Assembly (NCBI RefSeq): GCF_001563285.1
Contig: NZ_CP005191.1
Span: forward strand, 124,001-188,000
Length of the DNA: 64,000 nt
Origin: Sphingobium sp. MI1205
GTDB lineage: Bacteria; Pseudomonadota; Alphaproteobacteria; Sphingomonadales; Sphingomonadaceae
Direction of reading: 5' to 3'
Shown here: positions 10,901-18,914 of the stretch, in pieces
Numbering within the stretch: position 1 is the first letter of the stretch
Layout: each line of letters starts with the position of its first letter
Program-made: the position numbers and the translations under genes
The notes under the pieces: generated by a model
The model's input: only the letters and a program-made list of their open reading frames with translations
Told to the model about the DNA's origin: nothing
Databases searched by the model: none

Positions 10901-10975
10901 CCCTGCAACCGCGAGGGCGAGCGCGAGAACGAGCAGACGCCAGGACAGCGAGGCGGCGACTAGCGAACGCAACAT
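7904..10975 (-). CDS. Heavy-metal efflux RND pump (CzcA/CusA type, HME family)
   Basis: The protein has 1023 residues, the normal RND length, with 12 predicted membrane helices and two large periplasmic loops. It exports metal ions using proton motive force. The helix-4 proton-relay region reads GGLAIAIGLLVDGSIVVVEN. It keeps the Asp of VDG and the Glu of VEN but lacks the DFG of classical CzcA-type (Zn/Co/Cd) pumps. The GG(L/I)AIAIG start resembles Cu/Ag-type HME pumps such as CusA. It follows the adaptor gene by nine bases. The neighbours (TonB receptor with CxxxM, DUF2946-like protein) favour copper as substrate; this is inference. Confidence 0.95.
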   Translation of the reverse strand: MLRSLVAASLSWRLLVLALALAVAGLGAWAFVTLPVDAYPNIAQTQVKVILKAPGMTPEEVESRVITPIEMEMLGIPDQAILRSTAKYAIADITIDFVDGTDIYWARQQVAERLSSVLPDLPASVSGGLAPISTPLSDIYMFTIEGPLSLQQKRELLDWTIRPALRTVPGVADVNALGGFVRTFEVRPDPVALAAAGLSIADIQTAIESGNRNDGAGRLKSGEESLIVRAVGAIRSVEDLQQLVVQSRNDRIVRLGDLATVGTGSLTRYGAVSKNGQAEAVQGLVIALRGADARQVVDGVRTRLAEIESTLPTGTHVDVFYDRSDLIARAVGTVEKALLEAAVLVVVLLILFLGDWRAAAIVAATLPLAALITFLFMQGMGLSANLMSLGGLAIAIGLLVDGSIVVVENIVERLGRAHEEGTPRLNLVYQAASEVIVPVSAGIAIIALVFLPLLSLQGLEGKLFAPVALTIVFALAGSLLLALTLVPVLASFGLKSGHHGEPWLMRQLGPRYRGLLDGAFARKRLVYGLSAAGLVIAGIAYGAVGKTFMPTMDEGSIIVQLTKLPSIDLDQSVQGDMAAQRALMRVPEVQDVIARVGSDEIGLDPMSPNETDSFVRLKPRSEWRGDKDLIVEDMRKAMAGLPGIEPSFTQPIEMRVSEMLTGARGDLAVKIFGPDLATLGDLAGQVQEILSNVDGASEVLTVANDSVDYLQLDIDRAAAGRFGMPVDQIQDALRAQIEGVHVGVVADGQKRVPIVIRGDETLRADPARFTDLQLHTPAGIVARVSDMARIERTEGPVKLDHENGSRFALVQAFVSGRDLVGYVDEAKAEVGAKVKLPAGYSIVWGGQFENQQRASARLAVVIPIALLLIFFVLLATLRSMRASVLILVNIPFAMVGGIVSLWASGEYLSVPASVGFIALLGIAVLNGLVMVTYFRQLRADGRSMTETVRLGAERRRRPVLMTASITAFGLVPLLFATGPGSEIQRPLAIVVIGGLITSTLLTLILLPILFERFGESAGETDNG

Positions 10976-10984
10976 GGCCCGGAC

Positions 10985-12109
10985 CTATCGCGACAAGGCG
11001 AGCGCCTTGAGTGCGCTCGTGCCGGAAATGACCACCTGCTCGCCCGGCCTGACGCCTGAAAGCAGCACGGTTTGTCCCTCGACGGAACCGCCCCCAGATC
11101 CACCCAGCGTTACGTCGCGGATCGCATATCCGCCGCCAGTGGCGACGAAGACGATAGTCTTGTCCCCGATCATGGCGATCGCACCAGAAGGCACGCTGAC
11201 GGCACCGGCCGGGGCTGGGCCGGACAGCGACATGCTGGTCGCGCGGCCGGCGATGATGCCCGGCCCGGCAGGAATCTCGGCCTTGAGAACGACCGAGCGG
11301 GTGGCAGGGTCTATCGTCGACCCCACGGCCGTGACCCGGCCGGCGATGTCGGGCTCGATCAATACGGTCATGCCCGGGCGGGCCGTGCCGACGAGCCGTT
11401 CGGGCAACTGGCCGACAACCTCATAGCGGTTGGCGGCGTCGATCACGTAAGGCGCGGTGGTTCCGTCCACCGGATTGCCCGTCTGGACGCTGGCGGTCGT
11501 GACGCGCCCCGCGATCGGCGCGGTCAGCGTATAAGTGCCGCTCGCGCCCACGCCATTGACCATTTTGAGGATGCGCGCCTTTTCGGCGACATCCGCGCCC
11601 GCTTCGGCCGCCAGCGCATTGGCTTCATCGGCGCGCGCGCCAGCGATGATGCCTTCGCGGGCAAGCTGCGAGAGCCGGGCCGCGTTCGACCGCGCCACGC
11701 CCGCCCGCGCATTGGCGCGGGTGAGGTCGGCCCCCATGGTCAACACATCGCGGCTGGAAATGATCGCAAGCGGCTGGCCCTGCCGGACCGTATCACCTTC
11801 GACCACCAGCGTCCGCATGACCACGCCGGGAAACGTTGCGGCCACCGCCACGCGCGCGTTGGCGGGCGGCTGGATCACCGCCGGAATGACGGCGATGGGC
11901 GCTTCAATCGCGGCGATGGCGGGCACAAGGCGGATACCGAGCTGCGCGGCCTGTTTGCGATCAACCGGCAATATGCCCGGCGCCGCTTTCCCGGCTTCAG
12001 CGGGTTGGAGGCTGGGCTCAGGGGCCGTGCCGGATCCGGCAAACCACCAGACACCAAGCACCAGCACAATGACGGCAACGCCGGCAAGGAGATAGTTCCG
12101 CTTCGACAT
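10985..12109 (-). CDS. Efflux RND transporter periplasmic adaptor (CzcB-like membrane fusion protein)
   Basis: The 374-residue protein has an N-terminal anchor (LLAGVAVIVLVLGVWWFAG) and a barrel-sandwich hybrid domain split by a helical hairpin (AIISSRDVLTMGADLTRANA... to ADEANALAAEAGADVAEKA), followed by beta-barrel and membrane-proximal domains. It would link the inner-membrane pump to the CzcC-like channel. It is the first gene of the pump operon. No His-rich metal-binding N-terminus is present, unlike some CzcB proteins. Confidence 0.92.
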   Translation of the reverse strand: MSKRNYLLAGVAVIVLVLGVWWFAGSGTAPEPSLQPAEAGKAAPGILPVDRKQAAQLGIRLVPAIAAIEAPIAVIPAVIQPPANARVAVAATFPGVVMRTLVVEGDTVRQGQPLAIISSRDVLTMGADLTRANARAGVARSNAARLSQLAREGIIAGARADEANALAAEAGADVAEKARILKMVNGVGASGTYTLTAPIAGRVTTASVQTGNPVDGTTAPYVIDAANRYEVVGQLPERLVGTARPGMTVLIEPDIAGRVTAVGSTIDPATRSVVLKAEIPAGPGIIAGRATSMSLSGPAPAGAVSVPSGAIAMIGDKTIVFVATGGGYAIRDVTLGGSGGGSVEGQTVLLSGVRPGEQVVISGTSALKALALSR

Positions 12110-12162
12110 GGGCTTCGCCTAGTGCGCGAAACTGACGAGACCCTGACGAGGCCAAAATGCGA

Positions 12163-13179
12163 TCAGGCGCCGGGGAAGTGCAATGACAATTCCCGCGCGA
12201 CAGGATCGGTGGTCAGCTCTCCACCGTGCGCCGCCATGATCCGGTCAACGATCGCCAGACCAAGCCCGGCGCCGTTGGTGCTGGCATGGTCCGCCCGGCT
12301 ATGCCGCCGCACAAGTTCGCGAAGCCGATCGGTCGACAGGCCCTCTCCGCCGTCACCCACCGCGATCACCGGATCTGGGCCAACCCTTATGGTCACCGTG
12401 CTCCCGGTTGGCGTCACCCGGACAGCATTCTCGATGAGGTTCCGCAAGGCGGCGGCGATCGCTTCGCGCCGGCCCCGCGCCACGGGATGCCCGCTACCTG
12501 CATCGAGCGTGATGGCTTTCCCTTCCGCGATGATGCCTGGCGCCAGAAGGCTGACGACATCGCGGGCGATCTCGACAAGGGACACGGATTCCAGCGGGAA
12601 TTGCGCGGCGGATGCGGCGTCAATTTGGGCCAGCAGCATGAGCTGGTCGATCAGGCGACGCATCGCGGCGACGTCATGCTTCAGGCGCGCGGAGTCGTCA
12701 TGGTCGAGCCGGTCAAATTCGAGCGACAGCACCGCGAGCGGCGTGCGCAGTTCATGCGCGACATCGGCGGCAAAGGCTTCCTGGCGCATGGCGGCGTCGT
12801 CAAGCCGGCCGAGCAGATCATTGACGGCATCCGTGAACGGCAGGGCTTCGGCCGGCAGATGGGACGTGTCTATGCGAAAGCCGCGTTCGTGCCCACGCGC
12901 GGCCTCGATCGCGGTTGCGGCTTCCTCAAGGGAGCCAAAAGCCTGTCGGATCACGCGCCGCACGACGAAGGCGACGGGCACCATCAGCACGACCAGTGGA
13001 AGCGCGACATGCTCCAGCATCTCGCGCACGGCCTTGATCAGCGCGTCCTGCGCCGTCAGATCGTCGAATGTCAGGCTGTAGAAAAAGACGACCGCTGCAA
13101 GCAACAAGATGGTGCCGACAAGGCCGACGAGAGCAAGCCCTCGCGCAAGTTTGCGCGACACGGAGCGCCGATAGGTCAC
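12163..13179 (-). CDS. Two-component sensor histidine kinase
   Basis: The 338-residue protein has two membrane helices (about residues 13-33 and 54-72) with a very short periplasmic loop between them, a HAMP-like linker, and the H-box HELRTPLAVL with its phospho-acceptor His. The ATP-binding motifs follow: NLIENAV (N), GDGGEGL (G1) and GAGLGLAIV (G2). The start overlaps the stop of the response regulator gene. It lies 53 bases upstream of the metal-pump operon on the same strand, so it probably controls that pump in response to periplasmic metal. Confidence 0.92.
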   Translation of the reverse strand: MTYRRSVSRKLARGLALVGLVGTILLLAAVVFFYSLTFDDLTAQDALIKAVREMLEHVALPLVVLMVPVAFVVRRVIRQAFGSLEEAATAIEAARGHERGFRIDTSHLPAEALPFTDAVNDLLGRLDDAAMRQEAFAADVAHELRTPLAVLSLEFDRLDHDDSARLKHDVAAMRRLIDQLMLLAQIDAASAAQFPLESVSLVEIARDVVSLLAPGIIAEGKAITLDAGSGHPVARGRREAIAAALRNLIENAVRVTPTGSTVTIRVGPDPVIAVGDGGEGLSTDRLRELVRRHSRADHASTNGAGLGLAIVDRIMAAHGGELTTDPVARELSLHFPGA

Positions 13180-13853
13180 GCCGCGACATCCTTCAGCATA
13201 TAGCCGACGCCGCGGATGGTGTGGAGCGCGCCAGTGGCACCAGCCTCGTCCAGCTTCCGGCGCAAGCGGGAGACCGCCGCTTCCACGGCATTGGGCGTCA
13301 CCGGCTCGTTGAAATTGTAGAGCGCATCCTCGATCGTCTCGCGGCGGACGACGGTTCCCGCCCGCCGTAGCAGCAATTCCAGGAGGTCGGCCTCCCTGCG
13401 GGACAGATCGATGGCGTAGTCCCCGCAGTGCGCCGTGCGCGCCGCCGTGTCGAACCGCAGGCAGCCCGCTTCCAGCACAGGTTGCGCGCGCGGGCCGGGG
13501 CGGCGGAGCAACGCGCGAATGCGCGCGGCCAGTTCATCGATCTCGACAGGCTTGACGACATAATCGTCGGCGCCGGCGTCAAGCCCCGTGACCCGGTCCT
13601 CCAGCGCGCCGCGCGCGGTCTGGATGATCGCGGGCGGCATTTGCCGATACTGGCGACGGTTCGCCAGCCAGGCGACGCCATCGCCGTCCGGCAGGCCGAG
13701 ATCGAGTATGATCGCGTCATAGACCGCGCCACCCAGTGCGCTGTCCGCATCGGACAGGGTCGTGGCGATGTCGCACGAAAAGCCCCGGCGCTGAAGGCCG
13801 TCCGCAACCAGCTTCGCCAGCCGGTCATTATCCTCTATGACAAGAACGCGCAT
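13176..13853 (-). CDS. Response regulator, OmpR family
   Basis: The 225-residue protein has a receiver domain with the acidic pocket (IEDND), phospho-acceptor Asp in AIILDLGLPDGDG and Lys in YVVKPVEI. A winged-helix DNA-binding domain follows (SRREADLLELLL... VEAAVSRLRRKLD... IRGVGYML). It is first in the kinase/pump block. Its likely targets are the promoter in front of itself and the RND operon, by analogy with CzcR/CusR. Confidence 0.93.
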   Translation of the reverse strand: MRVLVIEDNDRLAKLVADGLQRRGFSCDIATTLSDADSALGGAVYDAIILDLGLPDGDGVAWLANRRQYRQMPPAIIQTARGALEDRVTGLDAGADDYVVKPVEIDELAARIRALLRRPGPRAQPVLEAGCLRFDTAARTAHCGDYAIDLSRREADLLELLLRRAGTVVRRETIEDALYNFNEPVTPNAVEAAVSRLRRKLDEAGATGALHTIRGVGYMLKDVAA

Positions 13854-13938
13854 CTATGCCGGCTTTCCTAGCACGATCCCGCCTCAATTCCCGCCCTGCA
13901 ATCTGACCAGTCCCGCGCGGGGATCGAAAGAGGCCGTC

Positions 13939-14673
13939 TCAATCCCGGTCATTATCCTCGCCTTGAACGGCTGTTCCACCTTCGATTTCATGCCCTTGCT
14001 TTGCCTCGCCGTGCGACTGCGCACTGAACGCCGCGGAATCGTAGCGCAGGATGCCAAACACCGTCATCCCGATCACCAGGACGGCCAGCAGCACCGCGAC
14101 GACGGCCGGCCGACGGGCATCGTGGGCGCCAGGGTGCAGAGCGACGCTCTTGCGGCCAGTAACCATGGCGCGCGCGAGATTTTCGCGGGTGAAGACGGAC
14201 ATCAGGACCACCGCTGCGACATGAACGCCGATGAGCGCCAGCAGGCCATAGGCAATCGCCTCATGAAGATCCTCGTCGGCCTGCCCCGCGTCGACCTGGA
14301 TGCCGGTCCACAGCACCGCGCCGGTTGCAATGAGCATGGCCAGAACAGCGAGCGCCCCCAGCGGATTGTGCCCGATCGTGCGTTGTGGATGACCCGTCAC
14401 AAGTTCCCGGACGTGGGACAGAAGGCGTGACGGTCGCACGAAATTGGCAAAACGCGCATGCTCGCCGCCGATAAACCCCCAGACAAGACGAAAGACAAGC
14501 AGGACAGCGGCGGTCCAGCCTGCCGCCATGTGCCAGTCCGCGATTCCGCTGTCTCCTTCCGAGGACAAAAAGGCAATCGTGATCGCCGCGACCAGCAGCC
14601 AGTGGAAAAGCCTGAGCGGGGCATCCCAAACCCTGAAACTATCACTGTAGCTCGTTTTTGCCATGAGCATCAT
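13939..14673 (-). CDS. Cytochrome b561-like (cytochrome b/b6 domain) membrane protein
   Basis: The 244-residue protein has four or five membrane helices. Possible haem-ligand histidines lie in LRLFHWLLVAAI, ADWHMAAGWTA and IGVHVAAVVLM, as in Ni/Fe-hydrogenase b-type and b561 cytochromes. The C-terminal tail is hydrophilic, acidic and rich in His/Glu. The ATG at 14673 is preceded by AAGGAG. It may deliver electrons for metal reduction; the ferric-reductase-like gene at 18915-20255 points the same way. Exact partners are unknown. Confidence 0.85.
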   Translation of the reverse strand: MMLMAKTSYSDSFRVWDAPLRLFHWLLVAAITIAFLSSEGDSGIADWHMAAGWTAAVLLVFRLVWGFIGGEHARFANFVRPSRLLSHVRELVTGHPQRTIGHNPLGALAVLAMLIATGAVLWTGIQVDAGQADEDLHEAIAYGLLALIGVHVAAVVLMSVFTRENLARAMVTGRKSVALHPGAHDARRPAVVAVLLAVLVIGMTVFGILRYDSAAFSAQSHGEAKQGHEIEGGTAVQGEDNDRD

Positions 14674-14744
14674 TTGTCTCCTTGGCCTTTGGCCATAAGA
14701 GAGATTGCTGACGGCGCGCTGACGAACGCGGGGCAGCGATCACG

Positions 14745-15446
14745 TCAGACAGCCGCTCCGAACAGGCTGCCCACGCCTGCCGTCAACGCCATCGCCAGGG
14801 CGCCCCAGAACGTGACGCGGACGATCGACCGCATGACAGGGGCCCCGCCCGCCTTCGCGCCAAGCGCCCCGAGCAGCACGAGGCACAGAAGCGAAACGGC
14901 GACGACGAGCGGTATCAATTGCTGTCCCGGCGCGGCGGCAACCACCGCCAGCGGCATGATCGCCCCGGCGCTGAACGTCGCGGCGGATGTGAATGCCGCC
15001 TGCAACGGCCGCGCCGTGGATATGTCGGAAATTCCCAGCTCATCGCGGGCATGCGCCCCAAGCGCATCGTCCGCCATGAGCTGGTCGGCAACCTTGAGCG
15101 CAAGATCGGGGTCCAGGCCGCGCGCCATATAGATGTCCGCCAGTTCCTGCCGCTCGAGCCCGGGCTGCGTTGTCAGTTCCGCCGTTTCGCGGGCGAGGTC
15201 CGCCTTCTCGGTATCGGCCTGCGAGCTGACCGAGACATATTCGCCGGCGGCCATCGACATGGCGCCGGCGACAAGCGCCGCGATGCCGGCAACGAGGATG
15301 CCTGATCGGTCCGTTCCCGAAGCGGCGACGCCGACAATGAGGCTTCCTGTGGAAACGATACCGTCATTGGCGCCAAGGACCGCCGCGCGGAGCCAGCCGA
15401 TACGTGATACCGCATGTCGTTCGGGGTGAGCGTGCAAGCGGGTCAT
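14745..15446 (-). CDS. VIT1/CCC1 family iron/manganese transporter
   Basis: The start at 15446 is preceded by GGAGG at good spacing; the frame extends further upstream without a better site. The product has 233 residues with about five helices. The motif LGANDGIVSTGSL in helix 1 and the AAGEYVSVSSQ segment are diagnostic of VIT1/CCC1. The Glu-rich cytoplasmic loop (TEKADLARETAEL...) corresponds to the metal-binding domain of this family. It moves Fe(II)/Mn(II) across membranes in known members. It fits the metal theme of the region. Confidence 0.9.
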   Translation of the reverse strand: MTRLHAHPERHAVSRIGWLRAAVLGANDGIVSTGSLIVGVAASGTDRSGILVAGIAALVAGAMSMAAGEYVSVSSQADTEKADLARETAELTTQPGLERQELADIYMARGLDPDLALKVADQLMADDALGAHARDELGISDISTARPLQAAFTSAATFSAGAIMPLAVVAAAPGQQLIPLVVAVSLLCLVLLGALGAKAGGAPVMRSIVRVTFWGALAMALTAGVGSLFGAAV

Positions 15447-15524
15447 GGGTCCTCCAGCCAAGGGTCGGCACAAGACCATGACCGCATTTGCTGACCAGCT
15501 CCTGACGCAATGTGATTTCCGGCG

Positions 15525-16226
15525 CTAATTGAAATGGAAAGGCAGGACGCAATCGAGCGTTCCCACGCCGAGACTTTCAGGCGGGCGCGGAAAGGGCGCC
15601 GCCAGGCGAACCGTGCGAAGGGCGAGCCGGTCAAGCTGCGCATTGCCGCTGGATTGCGCGAGCGAGATCTCGCGCAAGGCGCCGTCAGCACCGATGGAAA
15701 AATTAATCAGCGCCTCACCCTCAAGATGAAGGCCCGCCGGGCGTCTGGCGGCAATCCATTCCCACAACCGCCGAAGATAGGCCGCACGCGCAGTGCTGAG
15801 CGTTGATGACGCAGCCTGCGGCGAAGCAGGTTGGGGATGCGGCATGTCGACGTTCATGCGGGCAGGCAAGGGCGACGGTGCGACAGGTAGCGTCAAGGCA
15901 GCCTGATCGGAGGCAGGCCGGTCGGGCGACGCCTGCGGCCCTTGCCGCGCGCGTGTCGCTGGCGTTGTACTGGGGGGCGTCAGCTGATTTGCCGGTCTGG
16001 GGGCGGCTTTCGGCCGGCGGGCAGACGGCTGTTCGGTTTCGAGCGAAGGCAGCGTCATGATCGTGACCGTGCGGGGTTCCTCCCGCCTTTCGGGGATTAG
16101 ACGCGGACTGTGGCTCCACAGGCCATAGGCCGCAAGAACACCCGCATGCAGGGCAAGCGACACGAGGAACCCGAAAGCCCTCGTATCGCTCGCCTGGGCC
16201 AGCCGGTATGCTGGACTGGCGGCCAT
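15525..16226 (-). CDS. TonB-like energy transducer
   Basis: The 233-residue protein has a single N-terminal membrane helix (GFLVSLALHAGVLAAYGLW), a long Pro/Ala-rich periplasm-spanning middle and a C-terminal TonB domain (INFSIGADGALREISLAQSS... LPFHF). It would transfer proton-motive energy from ExbBD, which is not encoded here, to the receptor encoded immediately upstream. The ATG lies three bases after the receptor's stop codon, so the two are co-translated and probably dedicated partners. Confidence 0.9.
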   Translation of the reverse strand: MAASPAYRLAQASDTRAFGFLVSLALHAGVLAAYGLWSHSPRLIPERREEPRTVTIMTLPSLETEQPSARRPKAAPRPANQLTPPSTTPATRARQGPQASPDRPASDQAALTLPVAPSPLPARMNVDMPHPQPASPQAASSTLSTARAAYLRRLWEWIAARRPAGLHLEGEALINFSIGADGALREISLAQSSGNAQLDRLALRTVRLAAPFPRPPESLGVGTLDCVLPFHFN

Positions 16227-16229
16227 GCC

Positions 16230-18374
16230 TCAGAATTTCGCAGTCAGGCCGATGTTGAAGGAGCGGCCACGACCAGGCACCGGCCGCAAGTCGCCGGTCG
16301 CCTTGTAATCGCCGAGCGACATGCCGCCCAGCGGCAGATCATAGCCCTTGTCGAACAGGTTCTGGACATCCAGGCCCAGCCGGTAATTGCCCCAGGCATA
16401 GCCGGTCCGAAGATTGACGAGCGCATAGTCGTCCGTTCGGGGTTCGTTGCGCGTGGCGTCGACCCGGTTCTTGTCCGCCACGACCGTCAGTTCGACCGCG
16501 CTCTCCCAGCCCCCGAGCCGATGCTCCAGCGCAAACGTCGCGTTGAACGGCATCTGATGGTAGAGCGACCCGCCGTCGTCCAGATTGCGCCCGCGCAACC
16601 AGCTTGCCGTTGCGGTCAGTTTCGCCGTGCCGGCCGATGACGACTGCCACAGCGCAAGCGAACCCGAGACATCGACGCCATATAGCTCGGCTTCGCGGTT
16701 GGCGAACCGAAGCTGCACGAACCCCGTCGGCGTGCCCATCATATTGGTGAAATCGGCCAGCTTCACGACATCGATATAATCATGGACGCGCGTGTAATAG
16801 GGTGCGATCCTGAGCGTCCAGCCATTGGCGCCGGCGCCTTTCAGACTGACCGCGGCACTTATCGTATCAGCCCTTTCGGGCTTCAGGGTGGGATCGCCGA
16901 CATAGCCGTTGCCATCACCGAACCAGCCGATCATCCGGCTCGACATCGAACCGCGTCCCCAGCTGTAGCGCTCATAGACGCCCGGTGAACGGCTCTTGCG
17001 CGCATAGCCCAATTCGAGCGTCGCCTGATCGCTCGGCGCATAGCGGACAAGGGCCGTGGCGCTCCAGTTGCTGTCATGCCGTTTGCGATCCGCGGCGTTG
17101 AACGCGGTGGCCGCCATCGCGTCGGCCATATTCATCATCGAGGTGGAATAGGGCTGGACCTCGCCGGTGTTCATCCAGACCTGATCGTTGCGCACGCCGA
17201 CCAGCGTGGTGAGCTGCGGCGTCCACTTCGCCTCCCATTCGGCAAAGGTGCCAAGCCGGTCGCGCTTCGCGCCGTTCACATTGATATAGGTGTTGGGCCC
17301 CATCATCATGTGGCCCGCGACCGCCGGCCAGTAATCATTGAGCCATTGGTGGTGGAATTCGCTCCCGAGACGCAGCGTGTCGCGATTGGACAGCATAATG
17401 TCGCCCTTGAGCGTATAGCCGGCGCTATGAACCTCGGTGTTCATGGGCATGCCGCCGGTCGCGGTGCCGCCCTTGTCCGCCAGGAAGTTCATCCGATGAT
17501 CGGTGTCGCGATAGAAGGCGCGCAGGTCCAGATCGCCCCAGTCGAAGGCGCCCTTCCAGTGACCGTTCAGATACCAACTCTTGTTGGATGTCATGTCCAT
17601 ATACTGGTTGGGAAAGCCCTCGTACGGCGAGAAATGGTAGCCGCCCTTCAGTTCGAACAGCCCGATATCGGTCTGCGCGGCCAGGCTCAGCGCATGGTCC
17701 GTCTTCTTGTATTCAGTCGAACGGACGGTGCCGTCACGGCCGCCGCCCTTGTAATTGTCGGACTGGGTGAAGGAACCGGCATAGCTGAGGCTGAGCCGGT
17801 CGCTTGCCGCCGTGATCGAAAGTGCGCCGCCGAAGCCGTCGCCGTTACTGCGGTAGAAGGTGGACAGTTCGCCCGTCAGCAATCGTTTGCCCGCCTTGGC
17901 GAAGCGCGGTGTCAGGGTTTCCACCGAAATCGCGCCGCCGATGCTGTCACCGCCCATGCTGACCGGCGTCACGCCCGTGATGACGCTGATCGCGTCGATC
18001 GTCTGCGGATCGGTGTAGGACAAAGGCGGGTTCATCGCATTCGTGCAGGCGATGTCGATCGGCACGCCGTCGACCAATATGGTCAGCCGCTGGCTTTCGA
18101 GGCCCCGGATCACCGGCAGGCTGGAAAAGCCACCGGCGCCGAAGCTGCTGCCCCCCGGCAGGCGGCCGATCAGCGCCGCCGTATCGCTTGTTCCCGATTG
18201 CAGGGGTGCGACCTTGTCACGCAAAAGGATCTCGGACGACACGGGACCGGCAGGGCGATCCTCGGAATCGATCCCGATGGACGGAAGAACCTGTGTATCC
18301 TGCGCAAAGGCACTCGCGGCCGACAGGCCATAGAATATTGCAGCCGCGCTCGCGGCTTTGGAAATGACAGACAT
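16230..18374 (-). CDS. TonB-dependent outer-membrane receptor, OprC-like (probable copper receptor)
   Basis: The 714-residue protein has a signal peptide ending AFAQ, a plug domain (GSSFGAGGFSSLPVIRGL, LVDGVPID) and a 22-strand barrel ending in the aromatic residue of GLTAKF. The plug contains CTNAMNPPLSY. In Pseudomonas OprC a CxxxM motif at the same place binds copper (established for that family). The extracellular loops are unusually Met-rich (AGHMMMGP, SMMNMADAM). It is followed directly by tonB. Copper as substrate is therefore well supported but not proven. Confidence 0.92.
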   Translation of the reverse strand: MSVISKAASAAAIFYGLSAASAFAQDTQVLPSIGIDSEDRPAGPVSSEILLRDKVAPLQSGTSDTAALIGRLPGGSSFGAGGFSSLPVIRGLESQRLTILVDGVPIDIACTNAMNPPLSYTDPQTIDAISVITGVTPVSMGGDSIGGAISVETLTPRFAKAGKRLLTGELSTFYRSNGDGFGGALSITAASDRLSLSYAGSFTQSDNYKGGGRDGTVRSTEYKKTDHALSLAAQTDIGLFELKGGYHFSPYEGFPNQYMDMTSNKSWYLNGHWKGAFDWGDLDLRAFYRDTDHRMNFLADKGGTATGGMPMNTEVHSAGYTLKGDIMLSNRDTLRLGSEFHHQWLNDYWPAVAGHMMMGPNTYINVNGAKRDRLGTFAEWEAKWTPQLTTLVGVRNDQVWMNTGEVQPYSTSMMNMADAMAATAFNAADRKRHDSNWSATALVRYAPSDQATLELGYARKSRSPGVYERYSWGRGSMSSRMIGWFGDGNGYVGDPTLKPERADTISAAVSLKGAGANGWTLRIAPYYTRVHDYIDVVKLADFTNMMGTPTGFVQLRFANREAELYGVDVSGSLALWQSSSAGTAKLTATASWLRGRNLDDGGSLYHQMPFNATFALEHRLGGWESAVELTVVADKNRVDATRNEPRTDDYALVNLRTGYAWGNYRLGLDVQNLFDKGYDLPLGGMSLGDYKATGDLRPVPGRGRSFNIGLTAKF

Positions 18375-18437
18375 GGATGGATCCTGATCCGGGCGCGCGG
18401 CGGTCCGCGCGCCGTTGAAAACGAACGGCGAAAGGGA

Positions 18438-18833
18438 TCAGGCGGCTGTTGGCGGTCCTATTGGCGGAGGCCGCAGAAATGGCGAGGCACCGGGCAGGGC
18501 GAAAGATAGGCCAAGAAAGCCCATCGCCAGGATGAAGGCAATGGCGAGCGCCAGCAGGATCGGGTCGGCGGCGGCGAGCGCCGGCGACGACAGACCCGAG
18601 AAAGCGCAAGGCATGTCGGCCTGCTTGTGATCCGCGGGATCATGATCGCCGGACCTGCCCGGAAGCTCCATCATGACCGTTTGCGGACCCTGGCCCGAGC
18701 AGAGCTGGACCAATATCGTACCCGAAGAGACGGTCGGCATGAACCCGGCCGGCACCAGCACCTTCAGCATGAGCGCGGCCCCGGCCAGCCAGATGGCCAG
18801 CCAGCGATGCCGGGCAAGGAAGGAGCGGATCAT
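18438..18833 (-). CDS. DUF2946-like membrane protein
   Basis: The 131-residue protein has an N-terminal helix (WLAIWLAGAALMLKVLVPAGF), a middle with the motif LVQLCSGQG and a His/Asp-rich stretch (GDHDPADHKQADMPC), and a C-terminal helix. This matches DUF2946 proteins, which often sit beside TonB-dependent copper receptors. A start 24 codons upstream (18905) is possible; neither site has a strong ribosome-binding site. Function unknown; the Cys/His pattern suggests metal contact. Confidence 0.7.
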   Translation of the reverse strand: MIRSFLARHRWLAIWLAGAALMLKVLVPAGFMPTVSSGTILVQLCSGQGPQTVMMELPGRSGDHDPADHKQADMPCAFSGLSSPALAAADPILLALAIAFILAMGFLGLSFALPGASPFLRPPPIGPPTAA

Positions 18834-18914
18834 GGTCACGGGAGCGGTCTTTAGAAATCGGTCCTGCTGATGTCGAGGTGACAAGTCGGATTTTTTCGCA
18901 TACATCGCCTTGAC

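Noticed and set aside
11072..13081. Plus-strand open frame of 669 codons opposite the adaptor and histidine kinase genes
   Set aside because: Antisense shadow of two clearly identified genes; composition is not protein-like.
13854..13938. Short gap between the response regulator and cytochrome genes checked for a small RNA or attenuator
   Set aside because: No hairpin followed by T-run and no conserved motif could be seen.
17076..18509. Plus-strand open frame of 477 codons opposite the TonB receptor
   Set aside because: Antisense shadow of the receptor, which carries signal peptide, plug and barrel motifs.
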